Shown one piece after another: positions 1 through 8,946 of a stretch of 40,585 nucleotides of DNA. The notes beneath the pieces were generated by a model that was not told the DNA's origin, ran no database searches, and saw only the letters and a list, made by a program, of their open reading frames with translations. The translations under genes and the position numbers were made by a program. The stretch spans positions 2,720,875 to 2,761,459 of the forward strand of contig BFEA01000144.1 of NCBI GenBank assembly GCA_003427395.1, read 5' to 3'. Source of the stretch: Chara braunii. Lineage: Eukaryota > Streptophyta > Charophyceae > Charales > Characeae. Position 1 is the stretch's first letter; every line of letters begins with the position of its first letter.

Positions 1-95
1 GTAGCAAGAGAGGAAGACTGCAGAGAGGGAGAGAGAGAGTCTGCGGTGAGAGAGGAAGACTGCAGAGAGTGTGTGAGAGAGAGAGAGGGACTGCT

Positions 96-142
<47 letters not shown>
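1..142. repeat. GA-rich microsatellite
   Basis: Interrupted GA/AG repeats fill the first 100 bases and a pure (AG)n run covers 101-142. Simple sequence; no coding meaning. Confidence 0.95.
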
Positions 143-147
<5 letters not shown>

Positions 148-694
148 TTGTTGTGGGTCGTTCCTTGTACCGAGATATGATATGATGATGGATGAACGTC
201 GATTACTTTGGGCTGTTGCCACATATCAAAAATCCGTTTTCACAGCCCTCAAGAGGGAGTTTAAATTGGGAAGTTGACCGTTGGGATCTCGAATCTGACT
301 CCACTTTCACATCATGAAGGGTGATCTTGCGTTCAGTTCTTTGATGCTCGAGCGGTTTCTGAGCCTGGCAAGGGCAGCAAGAGAGCGTCAAGTGTGACGA
401 CCCTAGAGCTATGACGGCCTCTGGATGTTGGTTCGCCTGAAAGAGAGATTACGATTTGCTGATTGGTCAAGACAAGCATCGATCAACTAAAGGATATAAG
501 AGAGCGACCTTGATGAGAGAAAGAGAGTTCGAACTGGCTTGGGAAAACCAGTGGGAATAGAAGATCTATACAACTATACTGGTCAAGCGGGAGAAAGAGT
601 GAACACCGAAAGAGAACCTGGTCATGATTGAGCCCCAGGTGCGTGAAGATGCTCGTACAGATGCAAGCACAGGTGTTCGGGAAGGGATGCTGAT
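143..694. other. Unassigned sequence, no gene seen
   Basis: Between the AG microsatellite and the 26-bp repeat I see no coding frame with protein character, no RNA gene and no clear repeat. A 62-codon minus-strand frame at 203-391 has no recognisable motif and is probably chance. Confidence 0.5.
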
Positions 695-1090
695 TGCCGG
701 ACCAGTTTCGTGGTGTTNAGTCATTGGCAGATCAGTCGCCTGCGACCTTCTGGCAGATCAGCTTCGAGCTGCTCGTTGGCATATCAGACANCCTCTGTTC
801 ATTGACAGATCTGTTCCCAACAGAAGATTGGCAGAACAGACACCCACTGCTCATTGGCAGATATGCTCCCTACAGAAGATCAGTCACTTGTCGTTCATCG
901 GCAGACCAGTCGCGTGCCACTGTTGCCAGAACAGCTCCGAGCCTCTCATTGGCAGATGAGACACTCGCCGCTCCTTGGGAGAATTGNTCCCCACTACAGT
1001 TCAGACACTTGCTGTTCACTGGCAGCGCAGTCCTATAGCGCTCACTGGGGAGTCAGACTCTCGTTGCTGGTTGACCGATCAGGTAAACTT
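695..1090. repeat. Degenerate 26-bp tandem repeat
   Basis: The core TGGCAGATCAG or a close variant recurs at 725, 751, 777, 803, 829 and 855. After a short phase slip it recurs at about 898, 924, 950, 976, then 1020, 1046 and 1072. The spacing is exactly 26 within each phase block. Three overlapping open frames across it reflect the repeat, since 26 is not a multiple of three and all frames share composition. Three of the window's ambiguous bases lie here (718, 791, 987), as expected for a repeat that is hard to polish. Confidence 0.85.
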
Positions 1091-1480
1091 GAACGATGAA
1101 GGTGATGCGAATGTGACGTGAACACTGNTCATCTAGAATTCTAGGTTAGCTCTATATTTTAATCGCTATTGTACTGCTCTCCCTGGTGCTTATTTTTCAG
1201 TAAAAATACCTTTGCTATCTATGTTCATTCCGGTGCGGTTAAACTTGAGTTAAANACGNACATGGACTTGANTTCAGATCTGCTGACCGNAACATATCAA
1301 TTCATTTTATTTATTTTATTATTTATTTTGGTTATTCAGAAAGTCAGTTCAGACACTCATGCTAAAGTGGGGGCGTGACAGGCAGCACAAACCCCGACAC
1401 CCTGCTGGTCGCTGAGGACCTCGGAAGCGGGCGCNGCGAGTGACAGGCGTTGTAGCCCTTGGCTTCAGCGAACGGTAGGG
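1091..1480. other. AT-rich spacer, no gene
   Basis: AT-rich to about 1370, with several ambiguous bases, then a short GC-rich stretch with a small GGGGACC..CTCCCC hairpin near 1478. No gene or recognised repeat. Confidence 0.5.
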
Positions 1481-2060
1481 GACCTCTCCCCGGGTTTCCT
1501 CACAACGGGTGTCGTTGTGACGGGAAGGGGGTATCTAACTATAACTTATGAACTAGATTTGGTACTCTCTACCGGATTGACTGTCGTCGTGATGGGAGGA
1601 AGGTACTAACCATAACTTATAAACTAAAGTAGTTTCTCCCTATCGTAACGACCTTCGTCGTGTCGGGAAGGGGGTATCTGATTATAACTTATAAACTTAA
1701 TAGAGACTCTCTAACCGGATCGACTGTCGTCGTGATGGGACGAGGGTACAAACCCAAACTTACGAACTAATCTAAGTACTCTCTACCGGATCGGTTGTCG
1801 TCGTGAGGGAACGAGGGTATAAGCAAATACTTATGAACTAAAATAGGTACTCTCTACCAATTCGGCTGTCGTCGAGACGGGAGAGGGGTTCTGACACTGG
1901 CTATGAGCTAACTTAGGAACTCATGTGTGAGTTACCTCACTACCTTACCGGATTGGCTGTCGTCATGGCAGAAAAGGATGTCTAACACTAACTTATGAAG
2001 TAAACTAGGTACTCATGTGTAAGTTACCTTACCAACTATCGGAGCGACTGTCGTCGTGAC
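1481..2060. repeat. 71-bp tandem repeat with 91-bp variant units
   Basis: The landmark GTCGTCGTGAYGGGA or a variant recurs at about 1511, 1583, 1654, 1725, 1797 and 1868, a period of 71-72. It then recurs at 1959 and 2050, a period of 91. The short units carry GGTA-CTCTC-TACC, a 4-bp hairpin. The long units carry about 20 extra bases at this loop, containing CTCATGTGTGAG. The array therefore appears to have grown by insertion into a hairpin loop. It lies where copies II and III of the dispersed family have their hairpin arrays. Confidence 0.85.
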
Positions 2061-2560
2061 GAAAAAATTGGTTTGTCTATTACCTACTTGATTCTGTACT
2101 AACTCGCTAAGAGGGTACTCCTGTAGGAATACCCTAAACACTTGTCTTCTGCCTAAACTAATACGGTCTCAAGACGGTCAGTTTCAAAAGAATAGCAGGG
2201 TAACCTTGTTAGGTTTATCCTTATGCTCTCATGAAGTGGACCGTCTCACGTGATAGTAGGGGGCTCTTGTGAGGGTCGCCAATTATTCACGCAGACCACT
2301 ATTAACCTCTGGGAGGGGATTGACATCTAGATCTTCCAGGAGTATACCTAAAGCAAGTAGTGGGGTGCTTCTGTAGAAGCCTCAACTATTTGTTGAAGGA
2401 AGGATACTCATATGTGAGTTATCCTGGTACTTTGATTAGATCAAGTGGGGCTAAAAAGGGAAATCAATACTCATGTGTGACTTACTCGAGTATCTGCCTT
2501 GACTAACCGATTGCTTGGTATTCATCAAGTGGCAAGAGATTCATGTCTGAATCAGCCTAC
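1915..2560. repeat. Series of small hairpins with TGTN-type loops
   Basis: Hairpins follow one another every 40-105 bases. AACTCA/TGAGTT lies at about 1920, GGTA..TACC at 2008, GGGTA(C)TCC/GGA(A)TACCC at 2113, AACCT/AGGTT at 2201, GCTTC/GAAGC at 2367, AGGATACTCA/TGAGTTATCCT at 2403 and GATTCA/TGAATC at 2538. Most loops are TGTN (TGTG, TGTA, TGTT, TGTC) and one is TATG. Stem sequences differ but stay paired. Units centred near 2265 and 2472 are degenerate. Confidence 0.7.
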
Positions 2561-3230
2561 TACTTGAGTTTGTTAACATAATAGAAGAGAAAGGAAAGAA
2601 TAATGCTCCTGTTGGAACAAGGTCTTCACGTATCTAGGAAAAGAAACAAGGTAATAAGATAGGACCGTGGGAAAAAGAATACAAGTAGAAAAAAAATTAT
2701 CGCGTAATCCATAGTTGTCTGTGGCTTTCAGATAGAAGGCCACAACGATGAATGAGTTATATCTCATCTACACGAGTGCCAGAACGGCACGCTAATCTCC
2801 AAGAGAGAGAATGGACGTACTGAGAGTATGGTAAACATGAGTTTCCCTAAAGACGATTTAGGGCACAGGCATGATACTCCTCGAGAGAAAGGAGAGAACG
2901 ACAGACGGCTTAGGGTAGCGTTGTGAGAGTAAAACTGGGGATAGGCCTGTGGTGTCAATCCCGGAACTCACTACCCATGTCTAAGGGTCTGAGCCTTGGA
3001 TATTAATATGTGGGAATTCGAGTGGGGGGGTTGAATCTTTGTTGATGTGTGTGTATGCAACTCCCTGTTTATCTACTGCATGTCAAGGAAGAGGTTCTAC
3101 AGAAAGGACCCAAATTTCTATTATCTCTCGATAACAGGTTGATTGTTACCGATTCAACTTTTCCCCTTTGACTTGATACCCACCCACCTCTAAAATCAAA
3201 CCCTGTGGTCAGTAAAATCTGTCACCTGTG
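2561..3230. other. Interior of repeat copy I, no gene
   Basis: No convincing frame or RNA gene. It lies between the hairpin array and the block at 3235-3420 that matches copy II, so it is probably the interior of copy I. I could not align it to another copy by eye. Confidence 0.4.
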
Positions 3231-3815
3231 GTCATTGCCTAAATGGTTCTGGTCACTCTCAAGGGTCCTTTGAAGAAATGTGAGGGGGCTAGGCTTACGT
3301 CTCAGGAAAGACAAGGCTGTCATGCATGGTTTGAGAAGTGAGGGACAAGGTCAATGGCTGATGGTTGACACCGTTAGTGCATGGCATGTGAACTGTCTAT
3401 GCATTATTCTGTGCAGGTCTGTCTTGTGCGTGATTTTGAATTGAACTGAACCTGGTCTGTTGAAGAGTCTCGGACACACGGCACTTGTGAAAGTGGGAAG
3501 GGTTCTCGGCGGTAATACTTCCATATTCATCATATATCCAACTTAACTATTATGATGTTCTGTTAAGTCTTAACCTGTTAAGAAAGTTAGGACGCTCTTT
3601 GGTAGAAAGAATATTTGATTGATATTGGTCGAAAGAATAATACATTATGTAGTAGCGGAAATAGACTTCTTTATTAAAAGTTCGACCTGGATATCTAACG
3701 GGTCAGTTCTAGGCGTCTTATCTCGCGTACCCCGTTTTATGCTACAGCGATTGAGCAAACGCCCTCGGCCGACCTACCTCTACAAGGCATGTAAAAACCT
3801 TCGCATGTGAGCCGG

Positions 3816-3827
3816 TAGCTCAGCAGG
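3816..3827 (+). promoter_or_regulatory. tRNA-type A-box, copy I
   Basis: TAGCTCAGCAGG fits the internal RNA polymerase III A-box consensus. The same box is in the heads of copies II-IV. No convincing B-box was found at normal distance downstream, so function is unproven. Confidence 0.5.
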
Positions 3828-3834
3828 GATACGC

Positions 3835-3866
3835 CTACCTGAGGGTGGTGACAGCCCCTCGGGTAG
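3835..3866 (+). other. Conserved hairpin of repeat head, copy I
   Basis: CTACCTGAGGG (3835-3845) pairs with CCCTCGGGTAG (3856-3866) over 11 positions with one G-T wobble. The loop carries TGGTGACAG, conserved in the other copies while the stem changes. Confidence 0.7.
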
Positions 3867-4080
3867 AGGTAAGTTGTACCTCGCGGCTCCCCGACCTGTC
3901 GTGGGGCGTCNTGAGAGGTATAGCACGCACGCACGGTCGGAGTGGTGACTGGTTCATTTTCAGAAATACATCCTGCGTGACACGACCGTGAGGTTCTGCG
4001 CTCCCGGTAGGGTGCGGGACCGCCGCGCGCGACAGCGCTGTCGGTGCGAATACCCTTACAAGGGATCCGCCCTAGTTTTT

Positions 4081-4700
4081 CCAAGTAACAGAAAGTGGTT
4101 TGGTTTAAGGTTTAAGTATCCTGCGCGAGGCGCGGCTGTGCTTGTGGTCTACATTGGCTGGGCGATTGACTAGATTAGAGTGTGTGTGGGTGCGCAAGTT
4201 TGAGGCGAACGTGATTTTTTTTTTGCTTTTGATGATTGTGGAGACCGTTGTTGACCGCCGACTAAAGTTTTTATTTCTGATTAAACTAAGGTTAAAAAGA
4301 TGATGTCTCGTTGATTAATACGTCTGCCTGTGACTTGTGCGCACGTGCGGAGGATGGCATCGACAACAATGTGATACTAAGACGTTCCAGTAAGTTTGCT
4401 CGTTGCGCAGTATTCGATTATGTAGGTATCCGTCAAAATTAGACTTAGATTTGGGCCTAGCACTAGTGGTAACGGTATCAGACTTTCATCAGGGAAAGTC
4501 GGGGATCGAGATCGAGTGGCGACGATGCGAGGATATCAGAGCGGCGCGAGGAGGCCGAGAGGTTGAGGGCCCGGCGGGGCTATTCCCCTTTATTTTGCCG
4601 CCGGCGGCGTTAGAACGGTGTTAACGTTTTCCTTTTATTCTGATGCTTGTGCTAAATTGTGTTTATTTAGTTTAAATACAAGAGAATTTCCTAAATATTT
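4081..4700. other. Unassigned sequence
   Basis: No gene or known repeat recognised. A broken version of the TACCCTTACAAGGG palindrome at 4048-4070 links the right end of copy I with the palindromic repeat at 34.4 kb. Confidence 0.4.
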
Positions 4701-5350
4701 TATTATTTAACGACATGTTATTATTATTTTTATGCTCCGACGCTCCTTGACTCGGGCGTGGCGCCGGGTGTAAGGACCGCTACGGCGGTCGAGGACCTTG
4801 AGCGCGCGCCTCTTTTGATTGATCTGCAGGTTCCTGGGTGCCCGGGAAGCTGGTGATTTTCTCTTACCTTGCCGTCTTGAAACGTGGGCCGAGGGGATCA
4901 ATGTGCATGCGAGCAGACGGGTGATTAGCTCACGAGTTGGAAGGGGCCTGAGTGGCGGGGACTATTTGCGAGAGCGCCGTTCATTATGTGCAGCCTTCCG
5001 TAGAAGGTTTTGAGTGCGAGCATACCCGCCGGGATCCGAAGAAAAAACGGATTGTGCTCGGGCGGAGTGGCCCAAGGCACCAGGGAGGAGGTCGCAGGGC
5101 TATAGCGGCTGAATGTATGGAGCCCGGTCCATTTCGGCCTTCAAAGTTCTCATTTGAATATTTGCTACTGGGCCGCCTAGGCCCGCGCTTGGGCCATACA
5201 GCCAGGCCATGCCTTGAACCCGTTTTGGTTGCCCGTACAGGATCTCGCTGTTGGGGGCGCGGGGCGGTGGCGGGTTCACCGGAGCAAAGCAGGATAAAGA
5301 AGGCTGTGGCGGAACTCTGGCGGTAGCCACCAAACAACAAGGCTGCGAAG
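4701..5350. other. GC-rich block with opposed open frames
   Basis: Frames of 118-124 codons are open on both strands over 4952-5340. High GC lowers stop frequency, and neither product shows a motif I recognise. I do not call a gene. A promoter-proximal or GC-rich repeat fragment is equally possible. Confidence 0.3.
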
Positions 5351-6240
5351 ATTTTTTGAGGCTTTCTCCCTGATTGCTAGGCTGACCGGCGTTGTCGGAT
5401 CATTGGCTGCTGACTGCGCCGTTCGATAGTGGAAAGGGACGAAGAGTCGAGGCAGGGAAAACGCAAAGAGGGTGGAAAAGCTGCGCTAGCAGCTGAAGCA
5501 GAGGTAAGGAGGGCAGGTAGGCCGGGACACTGCAGCAGTTGGGCACTGCGCTAGCAACAACGAACGGAGCGAGGTAACGGGGCGATGGGCTCAGACAACG
5601 AGGAGGCGGTTGAACCTAGACGGGGGACCGTGCCGGGTGCGGGTAGATGTAGACCGAGGTAAGTGCAGGAAAGGAGCAACGAGTGTTGAAGCTGCGGGCC
5701 AAGGCAGAGGAGTCACAGGCGTCGAGGCTGTATAGCGAGGCAACATAAGTTATGAGCGTCCGGAGGCGCTAATCAGAACGGGTAGCAAGAGTGACGGGAG
5801 AGCGGAGCGCCAGGGAACGAAGGTGCGAGGAGGTAAGTGAACCTGACGCGTTTTCGGGGCCAGATGCTTTCGAAGTTAGGGATGGTGGAGAGACTGGTCG
5901 GGCGCAGCCAGAAGTGGGCGAGGTGAGAGTCGAGTTCGGGTTTCTAAAACTGGCGGAGGGCAAGGTGATTGAGGGAGGCGAACCTGGACAGGCAGGCGCG
6001 AAAGGTGCATGCAGAAAGGCAACGGGCAGCAGTAGAAGGGAGTCGGGCTACGAGAGGCGGAGGATGGTAGGCAGCAGGGAGGCAAGGTGGGCAGGCAAAA
6101 CGTAAGAAAAACGTGCAGATAAACCTGAACGGGGAAGGGCGCCGGATGCATGCAAAGCGAAAGAGATGGCAGCGAGTCGGTTGGGCGCAACTTATAATGA
6201 ACGAGGTTGGGGTTTTAGACTAGGGCGAATCTGAATTCGT
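5351..6240. other. Purine-biased GC-rich sequence with recurrent GAGGTAAG
   Basis: The plus strand is G/A-rich and carries splice-donor-like strings near 5500 (GAGGTAAGG), 5656 (GAGGTAAGTG) and 5831 (GAGGTAAGTG). No exon frame can be delimited. Opposed frames (5791-6105 plus, 5876-6190 minus) look compositional. Confidence 0.3.
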
Positions 6241-7100
6241 AGTTAGAATTAGCATTTAGTTAGTAGAATAGGAGAGTAAGGGAGAAAGTTGTGCGCGGTG
6301 TGGTCGAAGATGGTGTCGAGGAAGAAAGTTTGGATAGAAGGTTATGCGATTCGGTCGTTTCCCAATCATTTTCAGTCATTCAAAATGCTTTTTGGAGGGT
6401 TTGATGGCGAGCGAATCAAATGGTGTGATCGGAATCTGCGGTAGGTTAGTGAATCGGTCGGTATGGAAGAATGGGGCTGCGCCTGGAAGATAATACTTTG
6501 TGTTCACGTAGAAGTGTCATGAATCTTCCCGCGTTTCAGGGGAACATTCATCCTTACTTTTGTATACTTAGACGGTGAGGAGCTATGCTCAAGATCGGAA
6601 GAGGGAAAATGTGATATTTCGATCGATTCTTAATAGAATCGAACGAAATAAGGTTATTAACAGGGGTTTTGAACGGTGGCAACACTAATTATTCCCGACC
6701 GCGACCAATTGGCCTGATTCAGAATTCAGTCTATACAGCCGTGAGCTGTTGAGATGCAGATCCGAGTTCCGTGAGATGTGATCCGTTGCTCATGAGATGT
6801 TTCACGCGGTCGGCCACGGACTTGTGATGTGAGAATAGGGGCCTCGCTGATCCGTTTGCCTTTTGTTGTGTTTTTGTTTTCTTTATTTTGGAAGAATATC
6901 GTTGGTCATTTCTTATGTGTTCCCCGTGAGAGACGGGGAACAATCAATGCTTCCGTTATTTATTTATTTTTTCTCTCACGCTGCCGTTTTCATGATGCAT
7001 CTGACTGCATTCGTGGCCGCCCTGGGCTGATTCACGAGTGAAAACGACGGCCCCATTTCGAACCAGGTGGTGGCTGCACGTCCAACATAAGGGGCGGTAC
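6241..7100. other. Unassigned sequence
   Basis: No gene called. Minus-strand frames here are short and broken by stops. Confidence 0.35.
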
Positions 7101-7109
7101 CTCTGTCAT

Positions 7110-7298
7110 TCAGAAAATGTCCCCTACATGTTCTCGCCCCCTCCAGACTCGGCAAAGCTTGGCGCGCAGGGCATATTCAGGCTCGACATCAATAGTTAAG
7201 CCAAGTACCAGTGGTTTAAGAAAGTCGAGGCAGTCCCTGACCAATGCGCTTCGTGTGTTGGGCCTCCCTAATCTCCGCTTAGATAAGGGCATACTCAC
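7110..7298 (-). CDS. Hypothetical short ORF, family not recognised
   Basis: A 62-codon minus-strand frame of balanced, protein-like composition ends in GREHVGDIF. The opposite strand is also open (7117-7530, 137 codons), so only one of them, if either, can be real. I recognise no domain. Its upstream edge overlaps the string AGGGCATACTCACAC (near 7286), which also occurs in both copies of the 529-bp duplication near 20.8 and 21.3 kb. The frame may therefore sit in a dispersed element. Confidence 0.15.
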   Translation of the reverse strand: MSMPLSKRRLGRPNTRSALVRDCLDFLKPLVLGLTIDVEPEYALRAKLCRVWRGREHVGDIF

Positions 7299-7539
7299 AC
7301 TAAGCCCTCAAAACCGCGAAATGGAAAAATCAGCGGCCAGATTGACTCTCTCTAAAATGACTATAACTGGTGATCACAAAAAAATAAGGTCCGGGCAGTA
7401 TATTCAACTTAACCGAAAAAGATCAGATTTTCCATTTTCGCTCAGTTTTTTTTTAATAGAATGCCCCTTTGAATATAATGTCCCGGCATTGGGCAGAGTG
7501 TCTTGTAAACGTAGTATACATGAGTTTTAATGGACGGGA

Positions 7540-7660
7540 AAGGGGTATACATGGGTTTTTATTTCCAAGGGGTGAGTTTCATTTTCGTTTTTGGTTTTCA
7601 TTTTTTGTTTTCATTTTTGGTTTTCATTTTTTATTTCCGAGTTCGCAAGGAATTATGAAG
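7540..7660. repeat. T-rich imperfect repeat
   Basis: The phrase GTTTTCATTTTTTG/GGTTTTCATTTTT is repeated three to four times at about 7580-7640. Low complexity. Confidence 0.6.
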
Positions 7661-7693
7661 TGACCCTCAACCAAAAGTTGGTCGCATTGACAA

Positions 7694-7765
7694 ATGGACA
7701 TAGCTCAGTTGGTACACCAACGAACTGTTGAAATACATACCGAAGTTTGAATCCATATACAATCA
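7694..7765 (+). ncRNA. tRNA-like sequence (degenerate tRNA or SINE head)
   Basis: It contains a perfect A-box, TAGCTCAGTTGG, and 45 bases on a B-box-like GTTTGAATCC, which is normal tRNA spacing. The acceptor, D and T stems do not pair well, so it is not a functional tRNA. A tRNA pseudogene or the head of a tRNA-derived SINE is likely. The body downstream to 8130 was not recognised. Confidence 0.45.
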
Positions 7766-7769
7766 CATA

Positions 7770-8130
7770 ACCACAATAAATCAGGGGGTAATTGTTTGTC
7801 TACTTCGATGATGCCTAATGCCTTTCTTGTGGCGCCGACGATAATCCCACCGTCAAGATGTTATTGGAGGTGTAAGAAGCTAAGTTTTTTTTCCATGTGA
7901 TGGACGCGCACTATGACCAGGTACAACACTGTAAAGGTCTACCACTCCTCACAACCTTCGATATGAAAGATACAAAATTCTTTCGAACATGAAATTAATA
8001 ATATGTCACCAACAAATTAATACTACGATATTCAACCATAAAGCCAGACAGTCGATTTCATTGAATCGGGACATTGAACTAACATTGAGATTTGAATCCA
8101 TCTTATATTCGACACTCGTCATTTTTCTTA

Positions 8131-8134
<4 letters not shown>
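7770..8134. other. Unassigned AT-rich sequence
   Basis: Possible body of a tRNA-derived element following the tRNA-like head. No gene or confirmed repeat. Confidence 0.3.

Positions 8135-8178
<44 letters not shown>
8135..8178. repeat. (AT)n microsatellite
   Basis: About 22 uninterrupted AT units directly beside the segment that carries the hammerhead ribozyme. Confidence 0.95.
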
Positions 8179-8181
<3 letters not shown>

Positions 8182-8560
8182 CACAAACAGAACTGCTCGG
8201 TAAACCGTAGACAAAGAGAGAGAAGAGGACAACAAACGAGGGGCTGTGACAAACTGTTTCGTCGGAGTTTCACCGACTCATCAGGAGGCTGAACCCTCAA
8301 CAGTCTGCACAATCCCTCACTGATTACACTGTAAATGATAATCTACCTTAACCAAAATTAAAGGATACTATCACTCACCCACACCAGATGGAAAACTTTA
8401 CAGACTGTCGGTTTACACCCCATCACAAGGCAACAAAACATCCACGAAACAAAGAAAGGTCTGTCACAGCAAAAAAATACACTCCAGACATGCCGCTGGC
8501 ACTAGAGGCACAGCAGGGTCGTCTAGTAACGGCCCCGACCACTGCCGCTCGACCTGACCG

Positions 8561-8564
<4 letters not shown>
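8179..8564 (-). mobile_element. Segment carrying the hammerhead motif; possible solo retrozyme LTR
   Basis: About 385 bases lie between an (AT)n and a (CT)n microsatellite and contain one complete type III hammerhead. Plant retrozymes are non-coding retroelements whose LTRs of a few hundred bases each carry a type III hammerhead, so length and content fit a solitary LTR. I see no second hammerhead, no tRNA primer-binding site and no target duplication. The microsatellites blur both edges. Assignment to a retrozyme is inference from the ribozyme and the size. Confidence 0.4.
8246..8310 (-). ncRNA. Type III hammerhead ribozyme
   Basis: Read on the minus strand from 8310 down. Stem III strand GTGCAGACTG (8310-8301) is followed by UU, giving cleavage triplet GUU with the predicted cut after 8299. 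Stem I is GAGG (8298-8295) with CCUC (8288-8285), loop GUUCAG. The core CUGAUGA occupies 8284-8278. Stem II is GUCGG (8277-8273) with CCGAC (8265-8261), loop UGAAACU. The core GAAA is 8260-8257. Stem III closes with CAGUUUG (8256-8250), a bulged U and CAC (8248-8246). All catalytic-core positions match the hammerhead consensus, including the A15.1-U16.1 pair. Three helices pair independently, which chance would hardly give. GUU is less usual than GUC but within the NUH rule. Activity is inferred, not shown. Confidence 0.88.
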
Positions 8565-8608
<44 letters not shown>

Positions 8609-8642
8609 TCTCTCTCTCTCTCTTTTTTTTTTTTTTTTTTTT
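8565..8642. repeat. (CT)n-poly(T) microsatellite
   Basis: CT repeats at 8565-8622 are followed by about 20 T. On the minus strand this is poly(A) then (GA)n. Reading frames across it are artefacts. Confidence 0.95.
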
Positions 8643-8659
8643 CTTCCATTGTATTTCAC

Positions 8660-8690
8660 GGATTGTCATGGGAATCGAACCCATGCGCTT
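8660..8690 (-). ncRNA. tRNA 3' half: perfect T-arm
   Basis: On the minus strand ATGGG-TTCGATT-CCCAT forms a perfect 5-bp T-stem with a canonical 7-base loop, followed by ACAATCC as a 3' acceptor strand. Upstream, CTGTTAA resembles an Asn anticodon loop, but its stem is poor. A normal D-arm is missing: only about 65 bases separate a weak 5' partner GGATGAT from the end. Probably a tRNA pseudogene fragment or tRNA-derived tail, with poly(A) next on this strand. Confidence 0.45.
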
Positions 8691-8895
8691 TCGGTGTTTT
8701 AACAGTCACATCTGCACATCATCCAGTCACATACTATGGCGGTATTGGGGCGGCGTTCCCACACGTAGAGGTGAAGTATTTTAGTGTCGGACCTCACGGT
8801 CGCATCACGCAGGAATTTAATTGTTTCAGCAACACACCACTCTGACAGTGCTTGCCAATTATAACTCTCGCGGCTCTCTACGACACAACATACCT

Positions 8896-8927
8896 CTACC
8901 TAAGGAGTTGTCACCATCCTTAGGCAG
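8896..8927 (-). other. Conserved hairpin of repeat head, copy II
   Basis: CTACCTAAGGA (8896-8906) pairs with TCCTTAGGCAG (8917-8927) around the loop GTTGTCACCA. Relative to copy I two G-C pairs have become A-T pairs on both sides. The one non-pair is a G-T wobble on the minus strand. Confidence 0.7.
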
Positions 8928-8934
8928 AAGTATC

Positions 8935-8946
8935 CCTATTGAGCTA
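8935..8946 (-). promoter_or_regulatory. tRNA-type A-box, copy II
   Basis: The minus strand reads TAGCTCAATAGG, matching the polymerase III A-box. Same relative place as in the other three copies. Confidence 0.45.

Larger units (their letters stand above)
1480..4060 (+). mobile_element. Dispersed structured repeat, copy I (opposite orientation to II-IV)
   Basis: Strand is set by the tRNA-like A-box. The head, about 3680-4060, matches the reverse complement of copies at about 8745, 13545 and 39780. Shared landmarks are the A-box TAGCTCAGCAGG, a hairpin with conserved loop, and a block around GACCGTGAGG. A second block, 3235-3420, matches the reverse complement of about 9850-10010 in copy II; an example is GGTCACTCTCAAGGG. 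Further left lies the hairpin array at 1480-2560. The order head, 1.1-kb spacer, array is the same as in copies II and III. No frame of coding quality spans it, so it looks non-autonomous. Outer ends and target duplications were not found. Confidence 0.6.

Noticed and set aside
4952-5340. Opposed 118-124 codon frames as a gene
   Set aside because: Both strands are open because of GC content; no domain, no splice or start context.
8423-8702. Long Arg-Glu and Ser-Leu frames on both strands
   Set aside because: Translations of a (CT)n/poly(T) microsatellite. The same applies to frames over repeats at 11.0, 12.5, 13.2, 35.6 and 38.5 kb.
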